In this document: positions 46,772 through 56,442 of the stretch, piece after piece
Numbering within the stretch: position 1 is the stretch's first letter
Layout of the letters: each line of letters opens with the position of its first letter
Assembly (NCBI GenBank): GCA_019639175.1
Contig: JAHBSK010000002.1
Location: 310,001 to 374,000, forward strand
DNA from: Acidobacteriota bacterium
Lineage (GTDB): Bacteria; Acidobacteriota; Blastocatellia; Pyrinomonadales; Pyrinomonadaceae
Direction of reading: 5' to 3'
DNA: 64,000 nt
Notes under the pieces: model-generated
What the model was told of the DNA's origin: nothing
The model's input: the letters and a program-made list of their open reading frames with translations, nothing else
Database searches by the model: none
Made by a program: the position numbers and the translations under genes

Positions 46772-46791
46772 TGCGGCACGAAAATGCCGCA
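46772..46791. other. Short hairpin in the divergent spacer before the dipeptidase gene
   Basis: Perfect 7-bp stem TGCGGCA (46772-46778) with TGCCGCA (46785-46791) and a 6-base loop. It lies between the divergent GGDEF-EAL and dipeptidase genes and could be an operator or leader hairpin. Nothing else is evident in 46647-46909. Confidence 0.3.
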
Positions 46792-46909
46792 AGACATTAT
46801 ACAGCAATATTCATACCGAATGGGAAAGTTTTATCCGGCGTTTGCCAATTCGCCAAAACGGGCAAAACCGCATAAAATGTTCTCAATCCAGGAGAGACAT
46901 TATAAAACC

Positions 46910-48184
46910 ATGAAATCATTGACCTCACTTTTGCTTTTTATCGCGGTCGCGGCCACTGCGGCCATCGCTCAGACAAAACCGGCTGATGCCGACCAGAAAC
47001 TTTGGGACAGGGCTGTAAAGCTGCATCGTGCGTCGATAGTTATTGACGGCCACAACGATATTACGTCGCCGATGGTCGATCAGGACTTTCACCTTGCCGA
47101 CGACGCGACCGGGCGTTATCAGCTTGGCGGCGACCCGTATCACACCGACCTGAAAAAACTGAAAGCCGGCGGAATGACGGGCGAATTCATGTCGATCTAC
47201 GTGTCGGGAAGTTCTATGACGACCGGCGGTGCGATGCGTCGGGCGATGGATCTGATAGACGCAACCTATCGCGAAGCGGAACTGAATCCTAAAGACCTTA
47301 CCGTCTGCACGACCGCCGCTCAGATACGGCAGGCCAAAAAGCAGGGCAGAATCTGTTTGCTGATGGGCATTGAGGGCGGATACGTGATCGAAGATTCGCT
47401 CTACGCTCTGCGAAATTTCTACCGCCTCGGCGTTCGCTATATGACGCTGACGCACAATGTTGCGACGAACTGGGCCGATGCTCACCGCGACGAAAAACAC
47501 AACGGCCTGACCGATTTCGGAAAAGAAGTGGTCAAGGAGATGAATCGGCTTGGGATAATGGTGGACATATCGCATGTTTCGGCAAAGGTGATGCACGACG
47601 TTCTGGATATTTCAAAATCACCGATCATTGCGTCACATTCCGGAGTTCGCGGTGTTAACGACCATACGCGTAACGTGCCAGACGATGTGCTGAAACGGCT
47701 TCCGCAGAACGGCGGCGTGATAAATGTCGTGTTTTATCCTTCATTTTTGGACGAAAGAACGAACAGGGAAGAGAACGAACGTTCGGCAAAGCTGCGTGAC
47801 CAGATAGCTAAACTCCGCGAGCAATACAAGGATGACCGCGATGGCCTTAACGCGGCTATAAGAAAGCTGGAAGAAGAGAACCCGATCTATATCGCCGATT
47901 ACAAACGCATTGTCGATCACATCGACCACATCAAAAAGGTGGCGGGCATTGAACACATCGGACTCGGCTCTGATTACGACGGCGTTCCGTTCCTGCCGAC
48001 GCCGATGCAGGGTGTTCAGGATCTTGTTCTTGTGACCTACGAAATGCTCCGACGCGGCTACACCGACAAAGAGGTGAAAATGGTACTCGGCGAAAATATG
48101 CTCAGAGCCATGGAACAGAACGAAAAGAACGCCCGCGGCACCCGCATCAGCGCCGACGGCAGTTTGATGAAGTTGAAGAAGTAA
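46910..48184 (+). CDS. Exported M19-family (renal-type) dipeptidase
   Basis: A 424-residue protein with a signal peptide (MKSLTSLLLFIAVAATAAIAQ). Zinc-binding features are HNDI in IDGHNDITSP, MGIEGGYV, NVATNWADA, VDISHVSAKV, IIASHSGVRG and GLGSDYDGVPFLP. This is the dipeptidase family acting on dipeptides with varied second residues. I chose ATG 46910 because it starts the signal peptide; a longer frame from 46784 only adds noise. An inverted repeat follows. Confidence 0.93.
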   Translation: MKSLTSLLLFIAVAATAAIAQTKPADADQKLWDRAVKLHRASIVIDGHNDITSPMVDQDFHLADDATGRYQLGGDPYHTDLKKLKAGGMTGEFMSIYVSGSSMTTGGAMRRAMDLIDATYREAELNPKDLTVCTTAAQIRQAKKQGRICLLMGIEGGYVIEDSLYALRNFYRLGVRYMTLTHNVATNWADAHRDEKHNGLTDFGKEVVKEMNRLGIMVDISHVSAKVMHDVLDISKSPIIASHSGVRGVNDHTRNVPDDVLKRLPQNGGVINVVFYPSFLDERTNREENERSAKLRDQIAKLREQYKDDRDGLNAAIRKLEEENPIYIADYKRIVDHIDHIKKVAGIEHIGLGSDYDGVPFLPTPMQGVQDLVLVTYEMLRRGYTDKEVKMVLGENMLRAMEQNEKNARGTRISADGSLMKLKK

Positions 48185-48197
48185 CAGCGATCACATT

Positions 48198-48268
48198 ACC
48201 AATAGGACGAATAGGACATAGGAGACAAATAGGCAATGTGTCCTATATGTCCCCTATGTCCTATTGGT
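48198..48268. repeat. ATAGGAC-type inverted repeat between convergent genes
   Basis: Arms 48198-48227 and 48239-48268, each 30 bp. The left arm and the reverse complement of the right arm both begin ACCAATAGGAC and are built of roughly 9-bp ATAGGACNN words. It lies between the convergent dipeptidase and secA genes and could serve as a terminator hairpin for either. Confidence 0.8.
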
Positions 48269-48284
48269 CTTTATCAAATCAATG

Positions 48285-51092
48285 TTACGCGCCGGCTCCG
48301 TGGCATTTTTTGAACTTTTTACCTGAGCCACAGTAGCACGGGTCGTTCGGTTTCATCTTGGGAGTGTCGCGGACGTAGGGCGTGTGGCGTGCGGCCTCGG
48401 CACCGGCGGTTTCGGCAGTAGCCATCGCACCGGTGAATGCCATGCCTGCTGCCTGACGTCTGGCACGCTGCTGTTCCAAACGCTGGAGCCGTTCCATCTC
48501 TTCCTGTTCATCGCGGTTGACGATCTCCAGATGAAAGAGAGCTTTGGTCGTGTTGGTGTCAATGCGGTCAAGCATATCCTGAAACATCTCGAACGACTGT
48601 TTCTTATATTCGACCAGCGGGTCTTTTTGTCCGTAACCGACAAGCCCGATGCCCTGTTTTACCTGATCTATCGACGCCAGATGGTCTTTCCATTGCGAGT
48701 CGATGATGTTCAGCATTATGTAGCGTTCGTATGCACGCAGCGATTCCGAGCCGGCAAGGTTTTCCTTCTCTTCATAGGCGGCCTTTGCCTTTTCCCAGAT
48801 GCCTTCCTGTATCTCATCAGGCGTCATCGTTTTGAAATCGGCTCCGGCGTCGCGTGCCGGATCGACCTTGTAAATGCTCTCGATCTCGGCGGCGTAGGTA
48901 TCGACCTCCCACTGGTCGGGGCTGAGCGTCATCGGCAAAAGGCTGTCCGTCAGGTCGTGGAGCAGGTCGCGGGCAACCCCGTTCTCGCCCAGCAGATATT
49001 CGCGGTGTTCCGGCTCGAACATCAACTGGCGTCGGAGGCCGTAGATCGTTTCACGCTGTTTGTTCATCACGTCGTCGTATTTGAGGACGTGTTTACGCGT
49101 TTCAAAGTTGCGTGCCTCGACCGCTTTCTGCGCTCGTTCGATCTGTTTGGAAACGGTCTTTGATTCTATCGCGACGCCTTTTTCCATGCCGAGCCATTCC
49201 ATCATCGAACGCACCTTGTCGCCGGCAAAGATACGCATCAGATCGTCTTCCAATGACAGGACAAAACGCGACGAACCGGGATCGCCCTGGCGTCCGGCGC
49301 GTCCGCGAAGCTGATTGTCGATGCGGCGCGATTCGTGCCGTTCGGTGCCAAGGATGTGAAGCCCGCCGACCGCTGCCACGGCTTTATGCTCTTCCTCGAT
49401 GACGCGTTTTGCCTTTTTCAGTTCTTCTTCATACTGTTCCGGTGTCGCTTCGTCAGGGTTTATTTCCTGCCGTTTCAGATATTCCTCTGCAAGAAATTCC
49501 GGATTGCCGCCGAGCAAAATGTCCGTTCCGCGTCCGGCCATGTTGGTCGCGATGGTGACGGCGCCTTTACGGCCCGCCTGTGCGACGATCTCCGCTTCAC
49601 GTTCGTGATATTTTGCGTTCAGCACGTTGTGCTTGATGCCCGCGGCCTTTAGCCTGTTGGCGATAAGCTCCGAATTTTCCACCGACACGGTACCGACCAG
49701 AACAGGCTGGCCGCGTCCGTGGAGTTCTTTTATCTCATCAACGACAGCATCCCATTTTTCTTCCAGCGTGCGGTAGATCATGTCGGGATGATCCTTTCTG
49801 ATCATCGAACGGTTGGTCGGAATGATGACAACATCGATGTTATAGGTCGTGCCGAATTCTTCCGCCTCGGTCTCGGCCGTACCGGTCATGCCGGACAACT
49901 TTTCGTACATGCGGAAATAGTTCTGCAGCGTGATGGTCGCCAGCGTCTGGTTCTCTTTCTCGATCTTGACGCCTTCTTTTGCCTCGACAGCCTGGTGCAG
50001 CCCGTCAGACCAGCGGCGGCCCTGCATGAGGCGGCCCGTAAAGTCGTCAACGATGATGACCTCGTTGTCCTGAACGACGTAGTGATGGTCGAGCTTGTAA
50101 AGCGTGTGTGCCTTTAGCGCCTGTTCAACGCAATGGAGCAGATCCATGTTCGCCGGATCGTAAAGATTGACAACGCCGAGCAGCTTTTCAGCCTTGGCAA
50201 CGCCCTGTTCGGTCAGAACGGCGGAATGATTTTTTTCGTCAACGAGGTAATCGCCGGTCGTGACCTTTGTTTCCTCGTTCTTTTCGCCTTTTTCCAGACG
50301 CGGGATGACATCGTTGGCGACGTAATATTTATCGGTCGCTTCGTCGGTCGCGCCGGAGATGATGAGCGGCGTTCGGGCCTCGTCGATAAGGATCGAGTCA
50401 ACCTCGTCAACGATACAGAAATAATGATCACGCTGGACAAGCGATTCGACATCGAACTTCATATTGTCGCGAAGATAATCGAATCCGAACTCGTTGTTGG
50501 TTCCGTAGGTGATGTCGCTGGCGTAAGCCTCTTTGCGCTCCATGTCATCCATATCGTTCTGGATGCAGCCGACGGTCAGGCCGAGGAACTTATGAATGCG
50601 TCCCATCCATTCGGCGTCACGGGAAGCAAGATAATCATTGACCGTAACGACGTGTACGCCGCGGCCTGTAAGAGCGTTCAGATACGAAGGCAGCGTTGCG
50701 ACGAGCGTTTTGCCTTCGCCGGTGCGCATTTCGGCAATGCGGCCCTGATGCAGTGCGACGCCGCCCATAACCTGTACGTCGAAATGCCGCATTCCGGTAA
50801 CGCGGACCGAAGCCTCGCGGACGGTGGCGAAAGCTTCGGGCAAAAGTTCGTGCAGAACTTCCTGCTCCTCGCGGCGGCGTTCGTTCTTGTCCGAAATACC
50901 TTCGAGCCGTTTGGCGATGATCTCTTTGAATTTCGGCGTCTGAGCCTTTAGCTCGTCATCCGAAAGAGCCTGTATCTTTGATTCCAGATCGTTGACCTGT
51001 GCAACGATCGGTTTTACCTTTTTAAGAAAGACATCGCTCGAAGAGCCGAATATCTTCTTTACCCATTTATCTGCAAAACTATTGACTGCCAT
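48285..51092 (-). CDS. secA: Preprotein translocase ATPase SecA
   Basis: A 935-residue motor of the Sec export pathway. It shows Walker [14 protein letters not shown] (about residues 100-112), DEAD-type [33 protein letters not shown], the helicase-like motif [28 protein letters not shown], and the C-terminal zinc finger [14 protein letters not shown] that binds SecB. ATG 51092 has AAGGA upstream. It is the last gene of a minus-strand cluster with three exported or membrane-anchored proteins, so the surrounding genes are tied to export capacity. Confidence 0.98.
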   Translation of the reverse strand: MAVNSFADKWVKKIFGSSSDVFLKKVKPIVAQVNDLESKIQALSDDELKAQTPKFKEIIAKRLEGISDKNERRREEQEVLHELLPEAFATVREASVRVTGMRHFDVQVMGGVALHQGRIAEMRTGEGKTLVATLPSYLNALTGRGVHVVTVNDYLASRDAEWMGRIHKFLGLTVGCIQNDMDDMERKEAYASDITYGTNNEFGFDYLRDNMKFDVESLVQRDHYFCIVDEVDSILIDEARTPLIISGATDEATDKYYVANDVIPRLEKGEKNEETKVTTGDYLVDEKNHSAVLTEQGVAKAEKLLGVVNLYDPANMDLLHCVEQALKAHTLYKLDHHYVVQDNEVIIVDDFTGRLMQGRRWSDGLHQAVEAKEGVKIEKENQTLATITLQNYFRMYEKLSGMTGTAETEAEEFGTTYNIDVVIIPTNRSMIRKDHPDMIYRTLEEKWDAVVDEIKELHGRGQPVLVGTVSVENSELIANRLKAAGIKHNVLNAKYHEREAEIVAQAGRKGAVTIATNMAGRGTDILLGGNPEFLAEEYLKRQEINPDEATPEQYEEELKKAKRVIEEEHKAVAAVGGLHILGTERHESRRIDNQLRGRAGRQGDPGSSRFVLSLEDDLMRIFAGDKVRSMMEWLGMEKGVAIESKTVSKQIERAQKAVEARNFETRKHVLKYDDVMNKQRETIYGLRRQLMFEPEHREYLLGENGVARDLLHDLTDSLLPMTLSPDQWEVDTYAAEIESIYKVDPARDAGADFKTMTPDEIQEGIWEKAKAAYEEKENLAGSESLRAYERYIMLNIIDSQWKDHLASIDQVKQGIGLVGYGQKDPLVEYKKQSFEMFQDMLDRIDTNTTKALFHLEIVNRDEQEEMERLQRLEQQRARRQAAGMAFTGAMATAETAGAEAARHTPYVRDTPKMKPNDPCYCGSGKKFKKCHGAGA

Positions 51093-51133
51093 TTTTGATC
51101 CTTTATGTATATTTTTCCTGCTTACCGCAAGCT

Positions 51134-51220
51134 TTCTGTATGTTCAGTATTCTTTCCGTGTAATTCCGTGTTTAATTTCTGGCCACAGAACACACGGGAA
51201 ATACGGATAGACACAGAATG
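51134..51220. repeat. CACAGA/CACGGA-type inverted repeat upstream of secA
   Basis: Left side 51134-51181 (TTCTGTA, TTCTTTCCGTG, TAATTCCGTG, TTTCTG) and right side 51184-51220 (CCACAGAA, CACACGGGAAATACGGA, GACACAGAATG), which are rough reverse complements. It lies between secA and the upstream 250-residue gene, so secA may also have its own promoter there. Confidence 0.65.
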
Positions 51221-51269
51221 CTGCTGTTCCGGCGAGGGTGAAATTATTTTAATAGATATTTGCTCGCCG

Positions 51270-52022
51270 CTACTTTGCTTCTTTGGCAAGAAGCTCGTCT
51301 AAAGCGGCACGGGGAAGGCGGGTGATGATAAAAACCTGATTTCCAGTAAACGTCAGGGAAGTATGTTTTTCGAGAACCTTGTTAAGCTCATATTCTTCAT
51401 CCTCTTCGATCTCAAATCGTTTAAAAGCGGATTCCAATCCTGAAAAGAGTACACCCGCACGAGTACTCGATGAAAGGCTTATCGAAAGCTCGTGAGTAAG
51501 TTCTGATTTATCGTATTTAAGCTTGATCCCGGAACTTTTTGCCTGATCACGGTTAACAAACCCATCGAATGGCAGACAATCCGCCAAATAGGTGAAGTGC
51601 TCTGCAATAAAATTCGCTTCGACTATTACCGGAACCAACCAACGATCTAAATGTCCAGACTTTTCTACTGATCGGAGTGCTCCCGTTTCAGGACAGGGGG
51701 CAAAAGTATTACTCTCTGAATCAAAGACTTGCCAAGATGGGTGAAATTCATCTATCGATCCCAATTTTTTCAGATTTCGGACAAAGTCCCCAACTCTCTT
51801 AGCGTAATCTTCTATTGCACTATCAAGCTCTTCATCTGAAAGGTCTGGCTTATTGTCCAGATCGTCCTTTTTCTCGATCTCGTCGCTCAGTTCAAAATTG
51901 CGCGTCATTGCGGCGGCCTGCTGTGCGACAACAGCAGGAGCGGCACCGGCCATCAACAGGCCGATATACACGCCGAGCGTGGCGATGAAGAGAACTGAAT
52001 TGTGATTCTTCGGTTTGCTCAA
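51270..52022 (-). CDS. Exported hypothetical protein, third member of the secA-linked cluster
   Basis: A 250-residue protein. The N-terminus has a signal-peptide-like segment SVLFIATLGVYIGLLMAGAAPAVVAQ followed by an acidic DELDNKPDLSDEE-type stretch and a domain of about 180 residues. The signal segment is almost identical to that of its neighbour (224 residues), so they are paralogous in that part. The start is TTG (codon ending at 52022), 5 bp after the stop of the previous gene, so it is cotranscribed. Function unknown; no catalytic residues recognised. Confidence 0.7.
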   Translation of the reverse strand: MSKPKNHNSVLFIATLGVYIGLLMAGAAPAVVAQQAAAMTRNFELSDEIEKKDDLDNKPDLSDEELDSAIEDYAKRVGDFVRNLKKLGSIDEFHPSWQVFDSESNTFAPCPETGALRSVEKSGHLDRWLVPVIVEANFIAEHFTYLADCLPFDGFVNRDQAKSSGIKLKYDKSELTHELSISLSSSTRAGVLFSGLESAFKRFEIEEDEEYELNKVLEKHTSLTFTGNQVFIITRLPRAALDELLAKEAK

Positions 52023-52027
52023 ACTTA

Positions 52028-52702
52028 TTATCTCTGTACGTATTTTATCACCAAAGCATGAAATTCTGCTTTAGGCATACTAAGACCGATCTTTACCGTT
52101 TTATCATGGGCGGTAATTTTCATTGCCTTTAAAAGCACGAGGTCATCTTTCTGTGCTTCTGTGGCATCCTCAAGGCTGTTCCGTTGTTTGACGGTGTCGA
52201 TCAAAGTGTTGAGTGTGATCTGCAGTGACCTTGCCCGAGTGGAAGTTATGGTTTCGAAGTCCAAAATAATATCCACATCAGCTTCGTTTTGCGAGATCAA
52301 AAAACCTATCTCCTTTGCGTCGATGTCCGAAAGGTACGCGAAAAAACCGGAGCTATTTACACTTTCTATGGCAGAACTTGCCAGCCTAGCCAACTTTAGG
52401 TCTCGTTCGATTCTTATAAACCGGGAAGTTTCAGGCTCAAGGAACCCGTCTTTGTTCAGTGTTCCTTTGAGTTCTACTAAAAAAGGGGAGTTGAGGTCGA
52501 TGCTATTAGCTTCTATTTCGGTTCTGAGTGTTTCAGCGAAATCCCAAAAGGGCTTTTTATTTAATACACGCTCAGAGCCGGGAGAGTTGGACACATCTTC
52601 TGATTGAGCATTAACATTTTTCGCCGCACCGGCCATCAACAGGCCGATGTACACGCCGAGCGTGGCAATGAAGATAACTGAGTTTGTCTGCTTTTTGCTC
52701 AA
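52028..52702 (-). CDS. Exported hypothetical protein, second member of the secA-linked cluster
   Basis: A 224-residue protein with the signal segment NSVIFIATLGVYIGLLMAGAAKNVNAQ. The remainder contains GTLNKDGFLEPETSRF and a following helical/strand pattern (LASSAIESVNSSGFFAYLSDI...VDIILDFET) that aligns with the C-terminal half of the 445-residue protein upstream (GKLDKDGRLDPKSFKF...VVEESIEAINVAGVLNPLAIL). It probably resides in the periplasm or is membrane-anchored. It also starts at TTG (52702). Function unknown. Confidence 0.72.
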   Translation of the reverse strand: MSKKQTNSVIFIATLGVYIGLLMAGAAKNVNAQSEDVSNSPGSERVLNKKPFWDFAETLRTEIEANSIDLNSPFLVELKGTLNKDGFLEPETSRFIRIERDLKLARLASSAIESVNSSGFFAYLSDIDAKEIGFLISQNEADVDIILDFETITSTRARSLQITLNTLIDTVKQRNSLEDATEAQKDDLVLLKAMKITAHDKTVKIGLSMPKAEFHALVIKYVQR

Positions 52703-52721
52703 AATTTTCTCTAGCTAAACA

Positions 52722-54059
52722 TTATCTGGCGGCGCGGTTATCCGATTGCCGGAAGACGGCGTTGCCGTTCGGTTTTTTCGCGTCAGCGGCGGTTTCGGCC
52801 AGCTTTCGCTGTATCATCGGATGAACAACCTCTTTCTCTACATTAAAAAGGATAATGACCTTTTTTCCATCGAGCATTATCTTCGTTCCTTCCAGCAGCC
52901 TGAATTCATCCTTATCATTCTGATCCGTTCCTGCCGCTTTCTTGCTTTTCGCCGCCGATAGTATCAGATCCAGATTTGTCTTCACGGAAATCGCACGCAT
53001 CTCAGACTCCATTTCGGAGACGATCGTAGCGGAAAGGTCGTCAGCGCTTTGTACAAATTCAAGATTGAGGGTTCGTCCGCTCAAAATTGCCAGCGGGTTC
53101 AAGACACCCGCAACATTTATCGCCTCAATGGATTCTTCGACAACGCTTACAAGTTTTTCATCACCTTCGGCCCTTTCAAATTTGAATGATTTGGGATCGA
53201 GGCGTCCATCCTTGTCCAACTTGCCGCTCGCCTTTACAGTGAATTCGGCCTGGAGATCAAGCCCTTCGTTTTCACGAAGCTCATTGACCTGATTGGCAAG
53301 ATCAACAAGCGGCTGTCTGTTTATCGCGGTTGTCGGAGGTGCTGTTCCATTGCCCGGCTGCTGATCTTTTTTCGGGTCTTTATCCGCGACGGCCTCATCG
53401 GAAGTTTCATCCTTTTCAGGGGTCGGTTTGGTGTTCGCGGGCGGTTTTCTGCGTCCGTTCCTCAGATTTCCGACTGTCGGAACATCCTCGTCGTCGTCCT
53501 CCATCTCAAAAGGCGAATCGGGCAGATCGCCGACAACGGCGTTATTGTTCGGTTTCGGCAGATTCGGTTTTCGGTTCAGAACGCTGTTTCCGCTAGATGG
53601 GAACGGCGAAGAATAATTAAGCGTCGGGTTGTTCATCGCCAGTTCGTCCGCCGCGGCCTGTTCGGGGTTTGCAACCTCAAAATAGCCGCCGGGATATTCG
53701 AACGGAGCTGAATCGCCCGTACGGTCTATCCATACGACCTCAGCGTCGCCCAGGTCGATGCGTTCATATTCGGCGTCGATATAATCGCGGTCGGTGCCGA
53801 ACAGCATTGCTCCGACATACACCGTGTCCAGAACCTGACACACGCGTCCGACGAACGGGCTGTCACAGCCGCGCATCGTCAGCATGTTGGTCTGGCCGAT
53901 GATAGCCAGTACCAGCAGATTGGCTATTGCCGAACCCGCCAATATTTTGTATAAACGCGGCGAAAAGACCCACGGTTTTATCTCGTAGTTCTCTAAAATG
54001 CCTTTCGGCTCGACCGCTTTGGGCGCGTTTTCACGCTCTGTCTCGTGCTGTTCGAACAT
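52722..54059 (-). CDS. Membrane-anchored protein with Pro/Asn/Asp-rich linker, first member of the secA-linked cluster
   Basis: A 445-residue protein. Residues 1-35 are cytoplasmic-like, a hydrophobic helix follows (YKILAGSAIANLLVLAIIG), then a segment with two Cys (RGCDSPFVGRVCQV), a long acidic Pro/Asn-rich linker (about 130-260), and a C-terminal domain of about 180 residues shared with the 224-residue neighbour. The layout (one N-terminal helix, flexible periplasmic linker, C-terminal domain) recalls TonB-like energy transducers, but no partner is visible. The ATG at 54059 has AAAGGA upstream. Confidence 0.7.
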   Translation of the reverse strand: MFEQHETERENAPKAVEPKGILENYEIKPWVFSPRLYKILAGSAIANLLVLAIIGQTNMLTMRGCDSPFVGRVCQVLDTVYVGAMLFGTDRDYIDAEYERIDLGDAEVVWIDRTGDSAPFEYPGGYFEVANPEQAAADELAMNNPTLNYSSPFPSSGNSVLNRKPNLPKPNNNAVVGDLPDSPFEMEDDDEDVPTVGNLRNGRRKPPANTKPTPEKDETSDEAVADKDPKKDQQPGNGTAPPTTAINRQPLVDLANQVNELRENEGLDLQAEFTVKASGKLDKDGRLDPKSFKFERAEGDEKLVSVVEESIEAINVAGVLNPLAILSGRTLNLEFVQSADDLSATIVSEMESEMRAISVKTNLDLILSAAKSKKAAGTDQNDKDEFRLLEGTKIMLDGKKVIILFNVEKEVVHPMIQRKLAETAADAKKPNGNAVFRQSDNRAAR

Positions 54060-54218
54060 ATATCCTTTAACCTCAAAATTCAGCCAATAAACTCAAGCCT
54101 TGAGGGTTAGACGCTCTATCCGGCCTCCGCGTTGTGAGGCAAACAAGAATTTTATCATTTTGAAGGGGCGTTTGGGAAGATTAGACATTGTCTTTTCAAA
54201 GATTTAAGATTTGCCAAT

Positions 54219-55091
54219 ATGCCGCGACGCCGCTCCGATAAATATTCCAGAAAAAGGCCGAAAAAAGGCTCCGTCCCACATAAAAAGGAACGGCGCGGAG
54301 ACGCCCCGCTTGCACGTCGGCACAATGAACCCCAAACCGAGCCGGGTTTGACCCCGGAACAGAACCGCCGAGTTGAAAAATTTCTCGAAGGCATCGGCGT
54401 TCCCGAACCGTCACCGCTAGTCCCGGATGATTTTCAGGTCGAGGCTCTCACGGCACTCGAACACGAGGACGTTCTTGTCACCGCTCCTACCGGCAGCGGT
54501 AAGACGTGGATCGCCCGCGAGGAGATAAGACGACTATTGGCCGACGGCAAACGGGCATGGTACACAACGCCGTTAAAGGCTCTGACAAATTCAAAATACG
54601 CTGAATTTATCGCGGAATTCGGCGCCGAGAACGTCGGCATCCTGACCGGAGACCGAAAGGAAAATCATGATGCTCCGCTGATAGTCGGCACCACCGAAAT
54701 ATACCGCAACCAGCTTTTTGACGCTCTTCGCCACGGCGAACAGGTCGGAACTGACCTTGTGATACTGGATGAGGCTCATTATCTTTCTGACGACGAACGC
54801 GGACACGTTTGGGAAGAGGCAATAATCCTGACGCCGCCGCGCGTCAGAATGCTTCTGCTTTCGGCAACGGTCGGCAAGGCCGCCGAATTCGCCAAATGGA
54901 TCGGCGAGGTGCGAGGAACGTCCGTTCGCGTGATAAATCGTGCGGGAGCGCGGCCTGTTCCGCTGCGTGCGGGTTATCTTTCCTCCGGGCTGAGGCTCTA
55001 TCCGCTTTTTACTGATGACGGAAGGCTGAACCCAGACATAGAACAATTCGCCAAACGCCGCGATCCGGGCTTCAGACGGCGTCGTTATTAA
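54219..55091 (+). CDS. Truncated DEAD/DEAH-box (Ski2-like) helicase, RecA1 domain only
   Basis: A 290-residue protein. After a basic tail (RRRSDKYSRKRPKKGS...) come the Q-motif-like DDFQVEAL, motif I APTGSGKT (about residue 89), motif Ia TPLKALTNSK, Ib TTEIYRNQ, motif II LDEAHYL (about 183) and motif III LSATVGK (about 214). It then stops after GFRRRRY without motifs IV-VI. Full-length relatives continue with a second RecA domain. It is a truncated gene or a stand-alone RecA1 protein that cannot act as a helicase by itself. A bidirectional terminator follows 8 bp after the stop. Confidence 0.75.
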   Translation: MPRRRSDKYSRKRPKKGSVPHKKERRGDAPLARRHNEPQTEPGLTPEQNRRVEKFLEGIGVPEPSPLVPDDFQVEALTALEHEDVLVTAPTGSGKTWIAREEIRRLLADGKRAWYTTPLKALTNSKYAEFIAEFGAENVGILTGDRKENHDAPLIVGTTEIYRNQLFDALRHGEQVGTDLVILDEAHYLSDDERGHVWEEAIILTPPRVRMLLLSATVGKAAEFAKWIGEVRGTSVRVINRAGARPVPLRAGYLSSGLRLYPLFTDDGRLNPDIEQFAKRRDPGFRRRRY

Positions 55092-55098
55092 AGAAAAA

Positions 55099-55150
55099 TC
55101 CGCATTTTCCATGACCTTCAAAGCCACGTTGGATAAATGCGGAGTTTTTT
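55099..55150. terminator. Bidirectional terminator after the helicase fragment
   Basis: Perfect 9-bp stem TCCGCATTT (55099-55107) and AAATGCGGA (55135-55143), followed by GTTTTTT on the plus strand and TTTTTC on the minus strand, between convergent genes. Confidence 0.85.
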
Positions 55151-55176
55151 ACTTGATAGACACCGTCGCGGATCGG

Positions 55177-56241
55177 TCATTTAGCCAAAATGGCGACCAG
55201 CATATCAATGTCCTTTTGCGGTATGACGAGGTCCATTGATATTTCAGCGTCCTTTCGTGAAAATTTGGCCGCCGCGATAAGGCGAGCATACAACTGCTGA
55301 TCTTCGCGCTTTGAGCCGCCAAGCAGAGAACCTCCGAGCATCTGCAAAACGTCCAGTGTATCGTGAAGCTGGATCGCCTGATCGGCCTTTGCGGTCTTTC
55401 CTGTGATGCTAAGTGTCCCGACACCGTCGCCGACATTCATACTGCCGAAAATATACTCAAGAGCATCCACGCTGGCACCAAGCTCGTCATTGTCCTTTGG
55501 CAGATAATCCTTTAAACCGGCAGGAAGTTTCGCCGCGAAATTGATCACGCCGAACTCCTTTCGGTTGAGCAGTTTGACGACATCAGAACCTATCTTGCTT
55601 TTTCCTTCCAACAGCGCTCGGACACGCCCGCTGTCGCCAAATGCGACCGTGTTCACATCAATAGCAGTGATGGCGACCTCATCCGAAATGCCCGAAAGGA
55701 TCGTGTCGATAACGGCCTCTTTCTTATCTTCCTTTTCGTCGTCATTCACCGGTTTGGCCTGAGCGACGACCTCTTTTTTCGAAAAGATGAACATCGTCTT
55801 GCCGCCCACCGATTCTTCCTTGTATTTATTATTAGCGGCGGTCTTGGCGGCGGTTATGACGCCGGACGATTGCGAAGAGCCGCGTGCGATGATGACCGGC
55901 AGCACGTTGTATTTCTTTTCGGCGACCTGTTCTGTTTTTAGGCCCGCGGCCAGATGATCGAAACTCTCAAGGTCAATGCCGGTCTTTTCACGCAGTTCAC
56001 TGACCTTATTAAATAACTCGTCCCGTAATCCTTTGTTCGACGCCAGCACCGCAGGGATCGCCTCACTAAAGAAGCGCTGAATATCCATGGTTATCACGCC
56101 GTCTGAGGCGGGAAGCATCGCGACAAGCTGCTGGGACTTAGCCCGTTTGGCGTTGGCCGATGTGTTGTTTGCCGTCGCCGGGATAAATGAAGTAGCGAGA
56201 AACGTTAGAACCGTGAAAAAAGCGGCAAATCTATTGAACAT
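55177..56241 (-). CDS. Exported hypothetical protein
   Basis: A 354-residue protein with a signal peptide (MFNRFAAFFTVLTFLATSFIPATAN). The rest has alternating strands and helices with repeated motifs of the type LVAMLPASDGVITMDIQRFFSEAIP and a later VAITAIDVNTVAFGDSGRVRALLEG. This looks like a periplasmic protein of the uncharacterised DUF3352-like kind, but that is only a weak resemblance. I chose the ATG at 56241 because AAGGAG is placed 10 bp before it. It is convergent with the helicase fragment and shares its terminator. Confidence 0.65.
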   Translation of the reverse strand: MFNRFAAFFTVLTFLATSFIPATANNTSANAKRAKSQQLVAMLPASDGVITMDIQRFFSEAIPAVLASNKGLRDELFNKVSELREKTGIDLESFDHLAAGLKTEQVAEKKYNVLPVIIARGSSQSSGVITAAKTAANNKYKEESVGGKTMFIFSKKEVVAQAKPVNDDEKEDKKEAVIDTILSGISDEVAITAIDVNTVAFGDSGRVRALLEGKSKIGSDVVKLLNRKEFGVINFAAKLPAGLKDYLPKDNDELGASVDALEYIFGSMNVGDGVGTLSITGKTAKADQAIQLHDTLDVLQMLGGSLLGGSKREDQQLYARLIAAAKFSRKDAEISMDLVIPQKDIDMLVAILAK

Positions 56242-56442
56242 AAAAAATGACTCCTTGAGCATTGCGTCAGATCAGACCTCTAAAGATAACAGATGCTTGA
56301 TGGTGTGCGCTACGTTTACCGGGAAAATACTTTTATTACAAAAAAAACTCTATCCGGGCACAGGCCGTGATGCGCCGAAATCATAGATACGGAAAAGAGC
56401 TGATATTGGTTCCGGTTTGTCGGGTTTTATGAGCAAACGACA

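Noticed and set aside
46784..46909. Upstream extension of the dipeptidase gene
   Set aside because: It adds 42 residues of low-quality sequence before a classical signal peptide that begins at ATG 46910.
50133..50951. 272-codon open frame on the plus strand
   Set aside because: It is antisense to secA, whose Walker and zinc-finger motifs are complete; no domain recognised.
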